From: JACKIC01 sp964392305
GTDB lineage: Bacteria; Planctomycetota; UBA1135; UBA2386
Direction: 5' to 3'
Assembly (NCBI GenBank): GCA_964392305.1
Contig: CAYMPV010000003.1
Span: 1 to 64,000 of the forward strand
Length of the DNA stretch: 64,000 nucleotides
Shown here: positions 44,137 to 52,611 of the stretch, one piece after another
Layout of the letters: the number at the start of each line of letters is the position of its first letter
How positions within the stretch are numbered: position 1 is the first letter of the stretch
Position numbers and translations under genes: made by a program
Notes under the pieces: model-generated
The model's input: the letters and a program-made list of their open reading frames with translations, nothing else
Told to the model about the DNA's origin: nothing
The model's database searches: none

Positions 44137-44348
44137 CGACGCGCGGTCTCGAGGGCATAGGCACGCTCCTTCGCGGTCGGCGGCCGCACCAGCACAGCTC
44201 GCGTTCCGGCAAGCTCCGCCTGAGGGTGTATGGATCCGACGCGGACGGGCCGAGCGGGCGGCGGCACGTCGTGCCAGAGCAGCCAGCCGTGCGCGGCAAC
44301 GAGGACGACCAGGGCAAGACGCAGGAATCCCGCCCGGCGCGTGGGCAC
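44133..44348 (-). CDS. Small membrane-anchored protein, 71 aa
   Basis: The GTG start at 44346-44348 is preceded by AAGGTGG with good spacing and lies 16 nt after the murA stop. The product has a basic start and one membrane helix or signal anchor (FLRLALVVLVAAHGWLLW, about 8-25). A short polar tail (AVLVRPPTAKERAYALETARR) ends the chain. It may be the first part of a longer gene whose remainder lies in another frame directly downstream. No function is assigned. Confidence 0.45.
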   Translation of the reverse strand: MPTRRAGFLRLALVVLVAAHGWLLWHDVPPPARPVRVGSIHPQAELAGTRAVLVRPPTAKERAYALETARR

Positions 44349-44364
44349 TCAGACCACCTTCGCC

Positions 44365-45636
44365 TCAGCCTTCGCTGATGCGCTCGATGTCGGCGCCGAT
44401 GCCGTGCAGCTTCTGCTCGATGCGTTCGTAGCCGCGATCGATGTGGTAGACGCGGCGCACGTCGGTGGCGCCGCGCGCGACCAGACCCGCGAGCACGAGA
44501 CTGGCCGAAGCGCGCAGGTCGCTGGCCATCACCGGCGCGCCGCGCAGTTCTTCGCAGCCTTCGATGATCGCGCTGGGCCCCTCGCGCCGGATGCGCGCGC
44601 CCAGGCGCTGCAGTTCGGCGGCGTGGATGAAGCGCTCGGGGTAGATCTTCTCGGTGATCACCGAGACGCCGTCGGCGCGCGCCATCAGCGCCATGAACTG
44701 CGCCTGCAGGTCGGTCGGGAAACCCGGGTAGGCCATCGTCGTGACGTCCACGGCGCGCAGCCGCGGGTTGGCCATCGGCACGTTGCGGATGAAGTCCTTG
44801 CCGACCTCGAACTCGGCGCCGGCGGCCTTGAGGCGATCGAGCACGGCGAGCAGATGCATCGGGTTGCAGTCCTGCACCACGACGTCGCTGTTCATCATGA
44901 TCGCGCCGCACAGGAACGTGCCGGCCTCGATGCGATCGGGGATCATCGACCACTCACAGCCATGCAGCGTGTCGACGCCTTCGACCACCAGCAGGTGGCT
45001 GCCGATGCCCGAGATGCGCGCGCCGCACGCGTTCAGGAAGTTGCACAGGTCCTCGATCTCGGGCTCCATCGCCGCAGATTCGATGTAGGTCGTGCCCTTG
45101 GCGAGCGTCGCCGCCATCAGCACGTTGGCCGTGCCGAGCACGGTCGAACCCATGTTGCCGCCGAGGAACACGGCGCCGCCCTTGGGGGTGCCGCTGATCG
45201 TGACGTAACCGTCGGCGACCTCGATCTTGCCGGAGAGCTGTTGGAGCCCCTTGAGGTGCAGGTCGACCGGGCGGTGGCCGAACACGCAGCCGCCCGGGTA
45301 GCTGACGCGGGCGACGCCGCGGCGCGCCCACAGCGGACCGAGCACCAGGAAGCTGGCGCGCATGGTGCGCACGAGGTCGTACGGCGCGACGTAGAGCGTC
45401 TTGTCCTTGGCCTCGAGGTCGAGCGTGCCGTCCTCACCCCATTGGTGCCAGACGCCGAGCCGACCGAGAATGCGCAGCAGGTTCTCGACATCCGTGAGCC
45501 GCGGCATGTTGCGCAGCTTGATCGGACCATCGACGAGCAACGCCGCCGCGAGGATCGGCAGCGCGCCGTTCTTGCTGCCGGACACACGCACGGAACCGCG
45601 CAGACCGCGGCCACCGCGAATACGAATACGATCCAT
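44365..45636 (-). CDS. murA: UDP-N-acetylglucosamine 1-carboxyvinyltransferase
   Basis: MurA transfers enolpyruvate from PEP to UDP-GlcNAc, the first committed step of peptidoglycan synthesis. The 423-aa protein has SGSKNGALPILAA with the catalytic lysine near 22. Catalytic Cys117 lies in PGGCVFGHRPVDLH (the fosfomycin-target loop). AYPGFPTDLQAQFMAL and the C-terminal DRGYERIEQKL are also present. The start follows GGAGGGG by a short spacer. It shows that this lineage keeps peptidoglycan precursor synthesis. Cysteine rather than aspartate at 117 predicts fosfomycin sensitivity of the enzyme. Confidence 0.96.
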   Translation of the reverse strand: MDRIRIRGGRGLRGSVRVSGSKNGALPILAAALLVDGPIKLRNMPRLTDVENLLRILGRLGVWHQWGEDGTLDLEAKDKTLYVAPYDLVRTMRASFLVLGPLWARRGVARVSYPGGCVFGHRPVDLHLKGLQQLSGKIEVADGYVTISGTPKGGAVFLGGNMGSTVLGTANVLMAATLAKGTTYIESAAMEPEIEDLCNFLNACGARISGIGSHLLVVEGVDTLHGCEWSMIPDRIEAGTFLCGAIMMNSDVVVQDCNPMHLLAVLDRLKAAGAEFEVGKDFIRNVPMANPRLRAVDVTTMAYPGFPTDLQAQFMALMARADGVSVITEKIYPERFIHAAELQRLGARIRREGPSAIIEGCEELRGAPVMASDLRASASLVLAGLVARGATDVRRVYHIDRGYERIEQKLHGIGADIERISEG

Positions 45637-45958
45637 CGAGCCCCTCCAGACGACCGGCGATCGCGCCAACACCCCGGGACGAGAACCCGGCCTGCCAACC
45701 GCGACTCCGGCGGGTTTCCCGGGTCAAACCCGGTCCGCCCAAACACGGAACCAATCCACGAGAACGAGACCGCCTGCCGCAACCCCGGCGCACCACCCGA
45801 TCTGGGGTTGTCAACCTTGTGGAGAACTGATGCGGAGAGTTCTCAACGTGGAAGACTTTCCACAGAGTGTGAGTGGCTGACCGGCCGGTGCCATGGCCGA
45901 CAGTTGTTCTGCTCTTACCGAGACTGCGGCGCAACGCAAGCGCACACTCGCAGTTCTT
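45637..45958. promoter_or_regulatory. 322-bp intergenic region upstream of murA with palindrome cluster
   Basis: No gene was found here. It should contain the murA promoter. A leader hairpin (CGGGTTT / AAACCCG) lies at 45711-45732. Between 45806 and 45864 three palindromes follow each other: GGTTG-T-CAACC (45806-45816), GAGAACT/AGTTCTC (45822-45828 and 45838-45844), and GTGGAA/TTCCAC (45848-45853 and 45858-45863). Two DnaA-box-like 9-mers overlap them. TTCTCCACA on the minus strand (45818-45826) matches TTATCCACA at 8 of 9 positions. CTTTCCACA (45856-45864) matches at 7 of 9. Confidence 0.45.
45923..45954 (-). terminator. Nested hairpin after the APC permease gene
   Basis: ACTGCG (45923-45928) pairs with CGCAGT (45949-45954), and inside it GCGC (45929-45932) pairs with GCGC (45940-45943). 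It starts 4 nt after the permease stop on the minus strand. There is no U-tract. Confidence 0.4.
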
Positions 45959-47308
45959 TCACACCGCATCGCGATGCCACCATATGCGGTAGACACCGAT
46001 TCCGACGAGCACAAGAGCGGCACCGGCGGCGGACGGCAGCGGCTGCGTCGCGACAGCCCCGATCGTGACCGCCAGCGCGCCCAACGCGAACAAGGCGGCC
46101 AGCACTCCACCACCGGCCCGCCCACCGTCCGCGCCCCGGCGCAACCGCAGCAGCGCCAGTCCGCACAGGCCATAGAACAGCCAGTCGACGAACACCACGC
46201 CGTCGCAGACGAAGCCCAGCGTGTTGAGGGTCTGCGCGCGACCGAACCACGTGGCCAGGCCGTGCACCGACAGCAGCAGGATCGTCGCCCACAGGCCCTG
46301 GCCCAGGATGCCCGCCACCGGTGTGCCCCACCGCGCATGCAGGCGCCCGAACACCGCCGGAAAGCAGCCGCGCTCGGCCATCGCGTAGAGCACATAGGGC
46401 GGCGCCAGGCAGATGGTGTTGAGGATGCCGGCCGCCGAGATCACCACCAGCGCGGCGAGCACGCGAGCGCCCGCCGGCCCCAGCGCCACCTCGGCCGCCG
46501 CGGCGCCGATGGCCGGCGCACGGCGCGCCCCTTCGAAGCCGAGCAGGTCGAGGTAGGCGAGGTTGACGGCCAGATAGACGACGATCACCACAGCGACACC
46601 GCCGAGCAGACCGAGCGCGACGCTGCGCTGCCGCCGCGCGGCGCCGGCGACGAACGAACCCTGCTGCCAACCGCCGATCGTGAACAGCACCGGCAACATC
46701 GCGGCGCCGAGCTGCGTGAACATCGAAGAGTTCGCCGCCAGCGGCGCCGGCGAGGGTGGCGACGCCACGTCACCGCCCCGATGCAGCAGCGCGATCAGCA
46801 CCAGGCCCACGAGCGCCGCCACCTTGCTGCACGTCAGCACGTTCTGCACCGACTTGCCGACGCGCAGCCCGAGCACGTTCATGCCGGTGAACGTGAGCAG
46901 CACGCCGGCCGCCGCGAACACCTGCGCCGTCGGATCCCAGGTCGCCTCGGGCGCGACCGCCTTCTGCAGGTAGTCGAGCATCACCAACGCCACCACCCCA
47001 GCAGCGCCGGCCTGGATGCACAGCCAGTTGGACCAGCCGAACACGAACGCGACGCCGCGACCGAAGGCCGCCTCGAGATAACGGAACACGCCGCCGTGAC
47101 CCGGCACGCGCAGACTGAGCCCCGCGAACACGAACGCGCCGAGCGCGGCGAGTACGCCGCCGAGACTCCAGGCGAGCACCACCATGCCCGGGCCCTCGAC
47201 CGCGGCGGCGACGCGCTGCGGCGTGAAGAAGATGCCGACGCCGACGATGCCGCCGATGACGATGTTGCCGATGTCGAACGCGGACAGGGTGCGCGGCTTG
47301 TCGGTCAT
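45959..47308 (-). CDS. APC-family amino acid permease
   Basis: The 449-aa integral membrane protein has 12 hydrophobic helices. The first reads FDIGNIVIGGIVGVGIFFTP, the conserved G-x-x-I-G-x-G-I-F motif in TM1 of the amino acid-polyamine-organocation superfamily. A GGWQQGSFVAGAARR segment in TM6 and the loop after it fits LAT-type or YkfD-like members. The likely substrate is an amino acid, not specified by sequence. Its ATG overlaps the stop of the NHL gene (ATGA at 47305-47308), so the two are co-translated. Confidence 0.88.
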   Translation of the reverse strand: MTDKPRTLSAFDIGNIVIGGIVGVGIFFTPQRVAAAVEGPGMVVLAWSLGGVLAALGAFVFAGLSLRVPGHGGVFRYLEAAFGRGVAFVFGWSNWLCIQAGAAGVVALVMLDYLQKAVAPEATWDPTAQVFAAAGVLLTFTGMNVLGLRVGKSVQNVLTCSKVAALVGLVLIALLHRGGDVASPPSPAPLAANSSMFTQLGAAMLPVLFTIGGWQQGSFVAGAARRQRSVALGLLGGVAVVIVVYLAVNLAYLDLLGFEGARRAPAIGAAAAEVALGPAGARVLAALVVISAAGILNTICLAPPYVLYAMAERGCFPAVFGRLHARWGTPVAGILGQGLWATILLLSVHGLATWFGRAQTLNTLGFVCDGVVFVDWLFYGLCGLALLRLRRGADGGRAGGGVLAALFALGALAVTIGAVATQPLPSAAGAALVLVGIGVYRIWWHRDAV

Positions 47309-48183
47309 GAAATCGGCTCGGTCGGCGGATAGTCGTCGAGATGTTCGGCGAGGTCGACGACCACGGCGTCGAACTGCAGCGCCGGTGTGAACCGCTGCAC
47401 CCGTTCCCCGCGCTGGTCGAGCACGTAGATGCGGCCCTGGTCGTCGCGGCACAGGGCCATCGCCGACTGGCAGTGCTCGGCGGCCGCGGCGACCGGCGCA
47501 CGCACGCCGCCCATGGTCACCACGAACAGGCCAGGATCGTCGCCGCGATCGACGATCAGCAGCCGGCCGTCGGCGAGCGGCAACACGGCGATCGGCCGGG
47601 CGACGACGTCGCGCGGCCCACACGGCACGTGCGCGACGAAGGTGCCGTCGCCGCGGAAGCGTTGGATGCGACCGTTGCCGGTGTCGGCGACGAAGATGCC
47701 GCTGGCGTCGGCGGCGATCGCCTGCGGCGCCGCGAACGTCGCTTCGACGTCGCCGCCCGACGCCAACGGCCGCCCCACCACACCCGCGCGCGAGAAGCGC
47801 TGCACGCCGCGCCGGCGCGGCCGATCGCCCTGCGCCACCAGCACGTCGTCGCCGAGCAACGCCACCGCGCGCGGCTGATGCAGCACACCGGGCCGATCGC
47901 GCGCCGCATCGCCGCCGGCCGCGGCCGACGTTCCCAGATCACCGAGGTGCCGACCGAAGGCGCTGAAGTGGCGCACGCGGTCGTTGTGCGGGTCGGCGAC
48001 GAACAGGTGGAAGTGCTCGTCCATCGCCACGCCGGCCGCATCGGAGTAACCGTCGGCGCCCGTGGGCAGCGTCCACGCCGAGACCCGCTGGCCCGCGAGC
48101 AGATCGAACAGGAACACGTGGCCCTGCGCGGCCGACCAGGTCACGCACAACAGGTTCGCTCGCACTGCGATGCCGCCGGCCAT
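47305..48183 (-). CDS. NHL-repeat beta-propeller protein
   Basis: The 292-aa protein has repeated NHL-like blades: VAMDEHFHLFVADPHNDRVR, LHQPRAVALLGDDVLVAQGD, AIAADASGIFVADTGNGRIQ, and ALCRDDQGRIYVLDQRGERV. The pattern suits a six-bladed propeller. No signal peptide is clear, so it may be cytoplasmic. No catalytic residue pattern was recognised. It is translationally coupled to an APC permease, an unusual partner. Confidence 0.72.
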   Translation of the reverse strand: MAGGIAVRANLLCVTWSAAQGHVFLFDLLAGQRVSAWTLPTGADGYSDAAGVAMDEHFHLFVADPHNDRVRHFSAFGRHLGDLGTSAAAGGDAARDRPGVLHQPRAVALLGDDVLVAQGDRPRRRGVQRFSRAGVVGRPLASGGDVEATFAAPQAIAADASGIFVADTGNGRIQRFRGDGTFVAHVPCGPRDVVARPIAVLPLADGRLLIVDRGDDPGLFVVTMGGVRAPVAAAAEHCQSAMALCRDDQGRIYVLDQRGERVQRFTPALQFDAVVVDLAEHLDDYPPTEPIS

Positions 48184-48236
48184 CCCCGCGAGCGTAGACA
48201 GATCGACGCCGCGGCGACATCCTTGTCCGTCGCGCC

Positions 48237-48596
48237 ATGAACGTCCGCCACCTGCTGCTGCCGCTGCTGATCGCCGCCGCCTGCTCGACCGTGCCCGAGG
48301 CGAGTTATCCGCCGTTCGCCGACCACGACGTTCGCGCCGAGTTCGTGGTGCCGGCCAGCGGCGAGTTCCCGTTCCCGGCTTCGGACGCGCGGCGCATCGT
48401 GCAACAACTCGAGCTACAGCCACCGCCGCTGGCCGAACGCTTCGGCGCCGCCGGCGAACGCTGGCTGCTCTACCCGGCCGGCACCAAGGTCCAGGTCAAG
48501 GCCCGGATGCGCACCTTCGCGGGCGAAGGTGGGTCACTGCCGACGCCGGCCGAACTGCTGCCCGGCGCGACCATCCTGCCGCCAGAGCGACCGTGA
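48237..48596 (+). CDS. Small lipoprotein of unknown function, 119 aa
   Basis: The protein has a lipobox (MNVRHLLLPLLIAAACSTVP) and a short proline-rich mature domain with a charged middle (ARRIVQQLELQPPPLAERFG). The stop overlaps the GTG start of the amidohydrolase (GTGA at 48593-48596). It begins 53 nt from the divergent NHL gene. No family is recognised. Confidence 0.65.
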   Translation: MNVRHLLLPLLIAAACSTVPEASYPPFADHDVRAEFVVPASGEFPFPASDARRIVQQLELQPPPLAERFGAAGERWLLYPAGTKVQVKARMRTFAGEGGSLPTPAELLPGATILPPERP

Positions 48597-49945
48597 GCGA
48601 CACCGGCGGGCTGCTGCGGGACGTCTGGCTGGTGCCGATGGACGGCCCCGACGACGACCCGCTCGGCGCCGTGCGACGCGGGGACCTGCGCTGGCGCGGC
48701 GATCGCATCGTTGCGCTCGGCGACCTGTCACCCGAACCCGGCGAACGTGTGCTCAGCGGCCGCGGCCGCCACGTGCTGCCCGGCTTCGTGCAGGGCCACG
48801 TGCACGCCACGCAGACCTTGTTCCGCGGCCTCGCCGACGACCTGCCGCTGCTCGACTGGCTGCGGACCCGCATCTGGCCGCTCGAACATGCCCACGACGC
48901 AGGGTCGACCCGGGCCAGCGCCGCGCTGACGTTCGCGGAACTGCTCGCCGGCGGCACCACGACGGTGCAGACGATGGAGTCGGTGCGACACGCCGAGGTC
49001 GTCGCCGAAGTCGCGTTGCACAGCGGCATGACGGTGATCACCGGCAACTGCCTGATGGACGAAGACGACCCGCACCTGCCGCGCGGCATGGCGACTTCGG
49101 CCGCCGCAGCGCTGGCGATCACCGACGAGCTGCGGTGCGCGTTCCACGGCCAGGGTCGGGTCTCGATCGCCGTGAGCCCACGTTTCGTGCTGTCGGTCAG
49201 CGAGGGGCTCGCGCGCGACGCCGCGGCCTACGCGCAGCAGCACGGCCTGCGTGTGCACACGCACGCCGCCGAACACCCCGACGAAGTCGCCGCAGTGCGC
49301 CTGCGCTTTGGCCGCGACTACGTGTTGGTGTTGCACGCGCAGGGCCTGCTCGGCGACCGCACGTCGCTGGCGCACTGTGTGCACACCACCACCGCCGAAC
49401 GCGAACTGCTCGCCGCGACGCACACCTCGGTGCTGCATTGTCCGTCGACCAACCTCAAGCTCGGCTCGGGCATCGCGCCGTTGGTCGACTACCGGCGACG
49501 CGGTGTTGCGATCGCGCTCGGCGCCGACGGCGCGCCGTGCAACAACCGTTTGTCGATGCTCACCGAGATGCGGCAGGCGGCGCTGCTGCAGTCGTTGGCG
49601 GCGGGCCCTGGGCATTGGCCTGCGGCGGCGGCTCTGGCAGCCGCGACCCGCGGCGGCGCGGCGGCGCTCGGACTCTCCCATGACCTCGGCCAACTCGTTC
49701 CCGGCAAACGCGCCGACCTGGTGCTGTTCGACCTGCAGGACCCGCGCCTGGGCGTCGTCGATGCGCAGCGACCGGCGTCGGCGCTGGTCTACGCGGCCGG
49801 TGAACGGCACGTCGACGCGGTCATGCTCGGTGGTGAAGTCGTGGTCGAGAACGGACAGGTGCGCGGGTGTGACTGGCAGGCACTGCAGCACGCTGCGGCG
49901 AGAGCGTTGCCCGGCGTCTTGCAGCGCGCCGGATTGACTCCGTGA
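48593..49945 (+). CDS. Amidohydrolase, SAH/MTA/guanine deaminase-like (ATZ/TRZ group)
   Basis: The 450-aa metal-dependent hydrolase has the composite barrel of the amidohydrolase superfamily. The metal site starts with GFVQGHVHATQTLFRG (HxH), then THAAEHPDEV with its histidine, SLAHCVH with another, and LGADGAPCNN with the catalytic aspartate. That last motif is typical of the ATZ/TRZ and SAH/MTA deaminase group. The C-terminus has LGQLVPGKRADLVLFD, the small beta domain. The reaction is probably hydrolytic deamination or dechlorination of a purine- or triazine-like ring. The natural substrate cannot be read from sequence. The GTG start overlaps the lipoprotein stop. Confidence 0.85.
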   Translation: MSDTGGLLRDVWLVPMDGPDDDPLGAVRRGDLRWRGDRIVALGDLSPEPGERVLSGRGRHVLPGFVQGHVHATQTLFRGLADDLPLLDWLRTRIWPLEHAHDAGSTRASAALTFAELLAGGTTTVQTMESVRHAEVVAEVALHSGMTVITGNCLMDEDDPHLPRGMATSAAAALAITDELRCAFHGQGRVSIAVSPRFVLSVSEGLARDAAAYAQQHGLRVHTHAAEHPDEVAAVRLRFGRDYVLVLHAQGLLGDRTSLAHCVHTTTAERELLAATHTSVLHCPSTNLKLGSGIAPLVDYRRRGVAIALGADGAPCNNRLSMLTEMRQAALLQSLAAGPGHWPAAAALAAATRGGAAALGLSHDLGQLVPGKRADLVLFDLQDPRLGVVDAQRPASALVYAAGERHVDAVMLGGEVVVENGQVRGCDWQALQHAAARALPGVLQRAGLTP

Positions 49946-49966
49946 CCCAGGCTCCCCCGAGCAGCC

Positions 49967-50971
49967 CTACCCAGCAGCCGGAGAAGCCTGGGCTGCTGCG
50001 CGGGCGTCGACGCGCCGCATCCAGAAAGCCTGCAACCGATGTTTCGAGAGGTCGCAGCCGGGCAGCAGTTCGGCCGTGAGCTCGGGGCGCAGGCGTGCCA
50101 TCGCGTGCAGCGGCAGCGTGACCTCGAAATGCGTGTTGAACGCCAGGAACGCCTGCAGCAGGTACTGCTCGTTCCAGAAGAAGCACGCGTCGTGCATCCA
50201 GTCCTGCGGGTAGTCGAACGGCAGGAAGATGTCGTGCACGTGCACGTGCACGCCGACCGCGAGGCGCGGCAGGATCTCGAGATACTCTCGCACCACGTCG
50301 CCGCCGGTGCGCACCACGTGACTGGAGTCGATGAACAGCAGATCGCCGGGCCCCAGCGACGCGAACAACGACCACGGCAGCTTCTCGAGCGGCTGACGCT
50401 CGAACCGCGTCACCTCGGGCGGCGGCGGCTGCAGGTATTCGGGCGGATACGGTTCGACCGCGACGAACTCACACTCGTAGTCAGGATCGTCGCGGCGATT
50501 GGCGCGCAGCGCCTGCGCGATCAGGCACGTCGTCCGGCCCGACCCGATCTCGATGATTCGCGCGGGGCGCAACGCGCGCACCATCGCGTAGAGCACTTCC
50601 GCGTCGCCGTGACCGTAGGCATCGTTGGCGAAGAAGTAGCGCAACGGATCGGACGGCGTCGGTGCCTCGTCGAGCTCGCGCCACTCGGCTCCGTAGTCGC
50701 GAGCGATCCGTGCCAACGCGGCGATGCCGGCGTCGACGTCGAGTTGCAGACCCAGGCACTCCGCGGGCTTCTGCCAGTGCTCGGGAGGCAGCGCCCGGGT
50801 GTCCGGCACGGGGCTGTAGTAGTGGACCGGGAGGATGTGCAGCCCCTGCGCCTCGGTGTCCTTGAAGTAGGTGCGCCAGTGATTCCAGAAGCCGTCGTAC
50901 CAGCCGGACCAGCGCAGCAGGCGCAGCGCGGTAGAGACCATCGACCTCTTGACGTGCCAGGTCAGGTTCAT
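49967..50971 (-). CDS. Class I SAM-dependent methyltransferase-like protein
   Basis: The 334-aa protein has a Rossmann methyltransferase core: motif I RIIEIGSGRTTCLIAQAL (about 137-154), EFVAVEPYPPEY (motif II), and LLFIDSSHVVRTGGDV (motif IV). VHVHDIFLPFDYP is characteristic of the Methyltransf_24-type small-substrate group. The first 110 residues have an amphipathic basic start and aromatic stretches (HWRTYFKDTEAQGLHILPVH). GGAGG stands 8 nt before the ATG. It converges on the amidohydrolase gene. The substrate is unknown, possibly a sugar in surface polysaccharide synthesis. Confidence 0.75.
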   Translation of the reverse strand: MNLTWHVKRSMVSTALRLLRWSGWYDGFWNHWRTYFKDTEAQGLHILPVHYYSPVPDTRALPPEHWQKPAECLGLQLDVDAGIAALARIARDYGAEWRELDEAPTPSDPLRYFFANDAYGHGDAEVLYAMVRALRPARIIEIGSGRTTCLIAQALRANRRDDPDYECEFVAVEPYPPEYLQPPPPEVTRFERQPLEKLPWSLFASLGPGDLLFIDSSHVVRTGGDVVREYLEILPRLAVGVHVHVHDIFLPFDYPQDWMHDACFFWNEQYLLQAFLAFNTHFEVTLPLHAMARLRPELTAELLPGCDLSKHRLQAFWMRRVDARAAAQASPAAG

Positions 50972-51023
50972 GACAGGAGCCTCCGGGGTGAGCGGCAGGA
51001 CGCAGCCCTTCTCGCTGCGCGAA

Positions 51024-51045
51024 GTGAGCGCAGGCCTGCACTCAC
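51024..51045. promoter_or_regulatory. 22-bp palindrome in a divergent promoter region
   Basis: GTGAGCGCAGG and CCTGCACTCAC form a gapless palindrome with 10 of 11 pairs. It lies between the methyltransferase start (50971) and the cytochrome-like gene (51173), so it is placed as an operator for either or both. Confidence 0.4.
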
Positions 51046-51172
51046 CAGCAACGAAGCGCGGCGAATGCTAAGAGTGGCTCCGCCCCCCGCCAGCGAATCA
51101 CGCCGAATCCGCGCGGCCGGCTCGTCAGCCGCCGCACCCTTGGCCCCGACAATGCGCGCTCCTACTCTTCTG

Positions 51173-51646
51173 ATGATGCAACGCCGGACGCTCGGGTTCT
51201 TGTGCGCCGCCGCCGCGATCGCCGGCTGCACGGCGATCGATGACGGCTCCCCCGCGGCCGTTCGCGACGCGCAAGGGCGACCCGTCGACGCGTCGACGAC
51301 CGCGGCGATGACACCACCGACGACACCGTGGCAGGCCTCGATGCAGCAGATCAAGGAGCACCTGCAGATCGTGCGCGACCAGCTGCAGGACACGGCCGTC
51401 GCCGACCTGTCGGCGGTGAGCGCGGCCGCCAACGCCGCGGCGGCGCTGCTCAGCGACGGCTACGGCCGCTACGAGGACCGCAGCGTGCCGCAGTTCGCGC
51501 GGCTGGCGCGCGACGCCGAGTCGTGGTGCCTGCAGCTCGCCAGCGAGGCGCGCCAGGGGCACGGGGTGATCGCGCGCGAACTGTTCCGGAACGGCATCGA
51601 CCACTGCAACCGCTGCCACGACGCGGTCGAGAAGGCCCGCGGATGA
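51173..51646 (+). CDS. Lipoprotein with C-terminal CxxCH haem motif (cytochrome c'/c556-like)
   Basis: The 157-aa protein has a lipobox (FLCAAAAIAGC), so it should be lipid-anchored outside the cytoplasmic membrane. The mature part is helical (ASMQQIKEHLQIVRDQL, LSAVSAAANAAAALLSD, GHGVIARELFRNGIDHCNRC). It ends with C-N-R-C-H, a single haem c attachment site 12 residues from the C-terminus. A C-terminal CxxCH after a four-helix pattern is the layout of cytochrome c' and c556. The stop overlaps the GalT-like start by 4 nt (ATGA at 51643-51646). An electron-transfer role is inferred. Confidence 0.72.
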   Translation: MMQRRTLGFLCAAAAIAGCTAIDDGSPAAVRDAQGRPVDASTTAAMTPPTTPWQASMQQIKEHLQIVRDQLQDTAVADLSAVSAAANAAAALLSDGYGRYEDRSVPQFARLARDAESWCLQLASEARQGHGVIARELFRNGIDHCNRCHDAVEKARG

Positions 51647-52611
51647 ACGACGGCGCGGACGACGGCGCACCGCGCCGGTTGATCGAACCGACGACGGGCC
51701 GCCCGATCCTGATGGCGCCGGGCCGGCAGGCGCGGCCGATGCACACGGCGAGCGCTCGCGGTGAGGCGGCGACGAAGCCGTGCCCGTTCTGTCCCGGCGA
51801 AGAGGCGCAGACGCCCCCCGAGGTCGAAGCCGTGCGCGAAACCGGCAGCCGCGCGAACGCGCCGGGCTGGACCGTGCGTGCGTTCGCCAACAAGTATCCG
51901 GCGTGCGCCGTGCACGAGGTGATCGCCGAAGGCGCGCTGCACCACGAGCAACCCGGCGACCTCGACGTCGCGACCTGGCGGCAGATCGTCGGCCTGTGGT
52001 GCCGCCGCATCGCCGCGATCGAAGCGCGGCCCGACGTCGACAACGCGTTCCTGTTCAAGAACGTCGGCGCCGCCGCCGGCGCGTCGATCGCGCACAACCA
52101 CAGCCAGATCCTGGGTCTGACCGGGTTGCCGCCGCGGCTGGTGCTCGAGCGCGACACCGCGGCGCGGCTCGACCACTGCCCGTGGTGTCGCACGCTGGCC
52201 ACGGCCAAGGACGACGACCGGCTCGTGTTCGCCGCCGCCGCGCACGCCGTCGTGATCCCCGATCCGCCGCGCCTGCCCAACGAGATCTGGTTGTTGCCGA
52301 CGCGCTGCGACGACGATCTGCTGCACACCGACCTCGATTCGCTGGCCGCTGCGCTGCAGCACGTGTTCGCGGCGCTCACGCGCGGGCTCGACCGGCCCGC
52401 GTTCAACATCTGGCTGCATCGCATCCCCGGCGCGGCGTTCCACTGGCACTTCGAACTGCAGCCGCGCACCGGCCAGATGGCCGGCCTCGAACTCGGCGGC
52501 GACATGTACATCAACTCGCTGCCGCCGCGCGTGACGATGTTGCGGCTGCGGCGCGGCCAGCAGCTCGCAGGCTTGCCGGTCGCGGCGGGGCCAGCAGGTG
52601 CATCGCAATGA
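51643..52611 (+). CDS. Galactose-1-phosphate uridylyltransferase-like nucleotidyl transferase
   Basis: The 322-aa HIT-superfamily protein has a zinc pair CPFCPG at 47-52, NKYPACAVHEVI, KNVGAAAGASIAHNHSQI (the His-x-His active-site segment of GalT and Ap4A phosphorylases), and a second CPWC zinc motif. The C-terminal GalT domain includes HWHFELQP. It resembles GalT but the usual Leloir partners (galK, galE) are absent, so the nucleotide-sugar substrate is uncertain. Both ends overlap neighbours by ATGA, which fixes start and stop. It sits between a cytochrome-like lipoprotein and a PhyH oxygenase. Confidence 0.8.
   Translation: MNDGADDGAPRRLIEPTTGRPILMAPGRQARPMHTASARGEAATKPCPFCPGEEAQTPPEVEAVRETGSRANAPGWTVRAFANKYPACAVHEVIAEGALHHEQPGDLDVATWRQIVGLWCRRIAAIEARPDVDNAFLFKNVGAAAGASIAHNHSQILGLTGLPPRLVLERDTAARLDHCPWCRTLATAKDDDRLVFAAAAHAVVIPDPPRLPNEIWLLPTRCDDDLLHTDLDSLAAALQHVFAALTRGLDRPAFNIWLHRIPGAAFHWHFELQPRTGQMAGLELGGDMYINSLPPRVTMLRLRRGQQLAGLPVAAGPAGASQ

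Noticed and set aside
45806..45864. Replication origin
   Set aside because: Only two imperfect DnaA-box-like sites are present, there is no AT-rich unwinding element, and no dnaA, dnaN or gidA is nearby.
49946..49992. Terminator between the amidohydrolase and methyltransferase genes
   Set aside because: An 8-bp stem (CCCAGGCT / AGCCTGGG) exists, but the loop is 31 nt and the right arm is inside the methyltransferase gene. The support is too weak.
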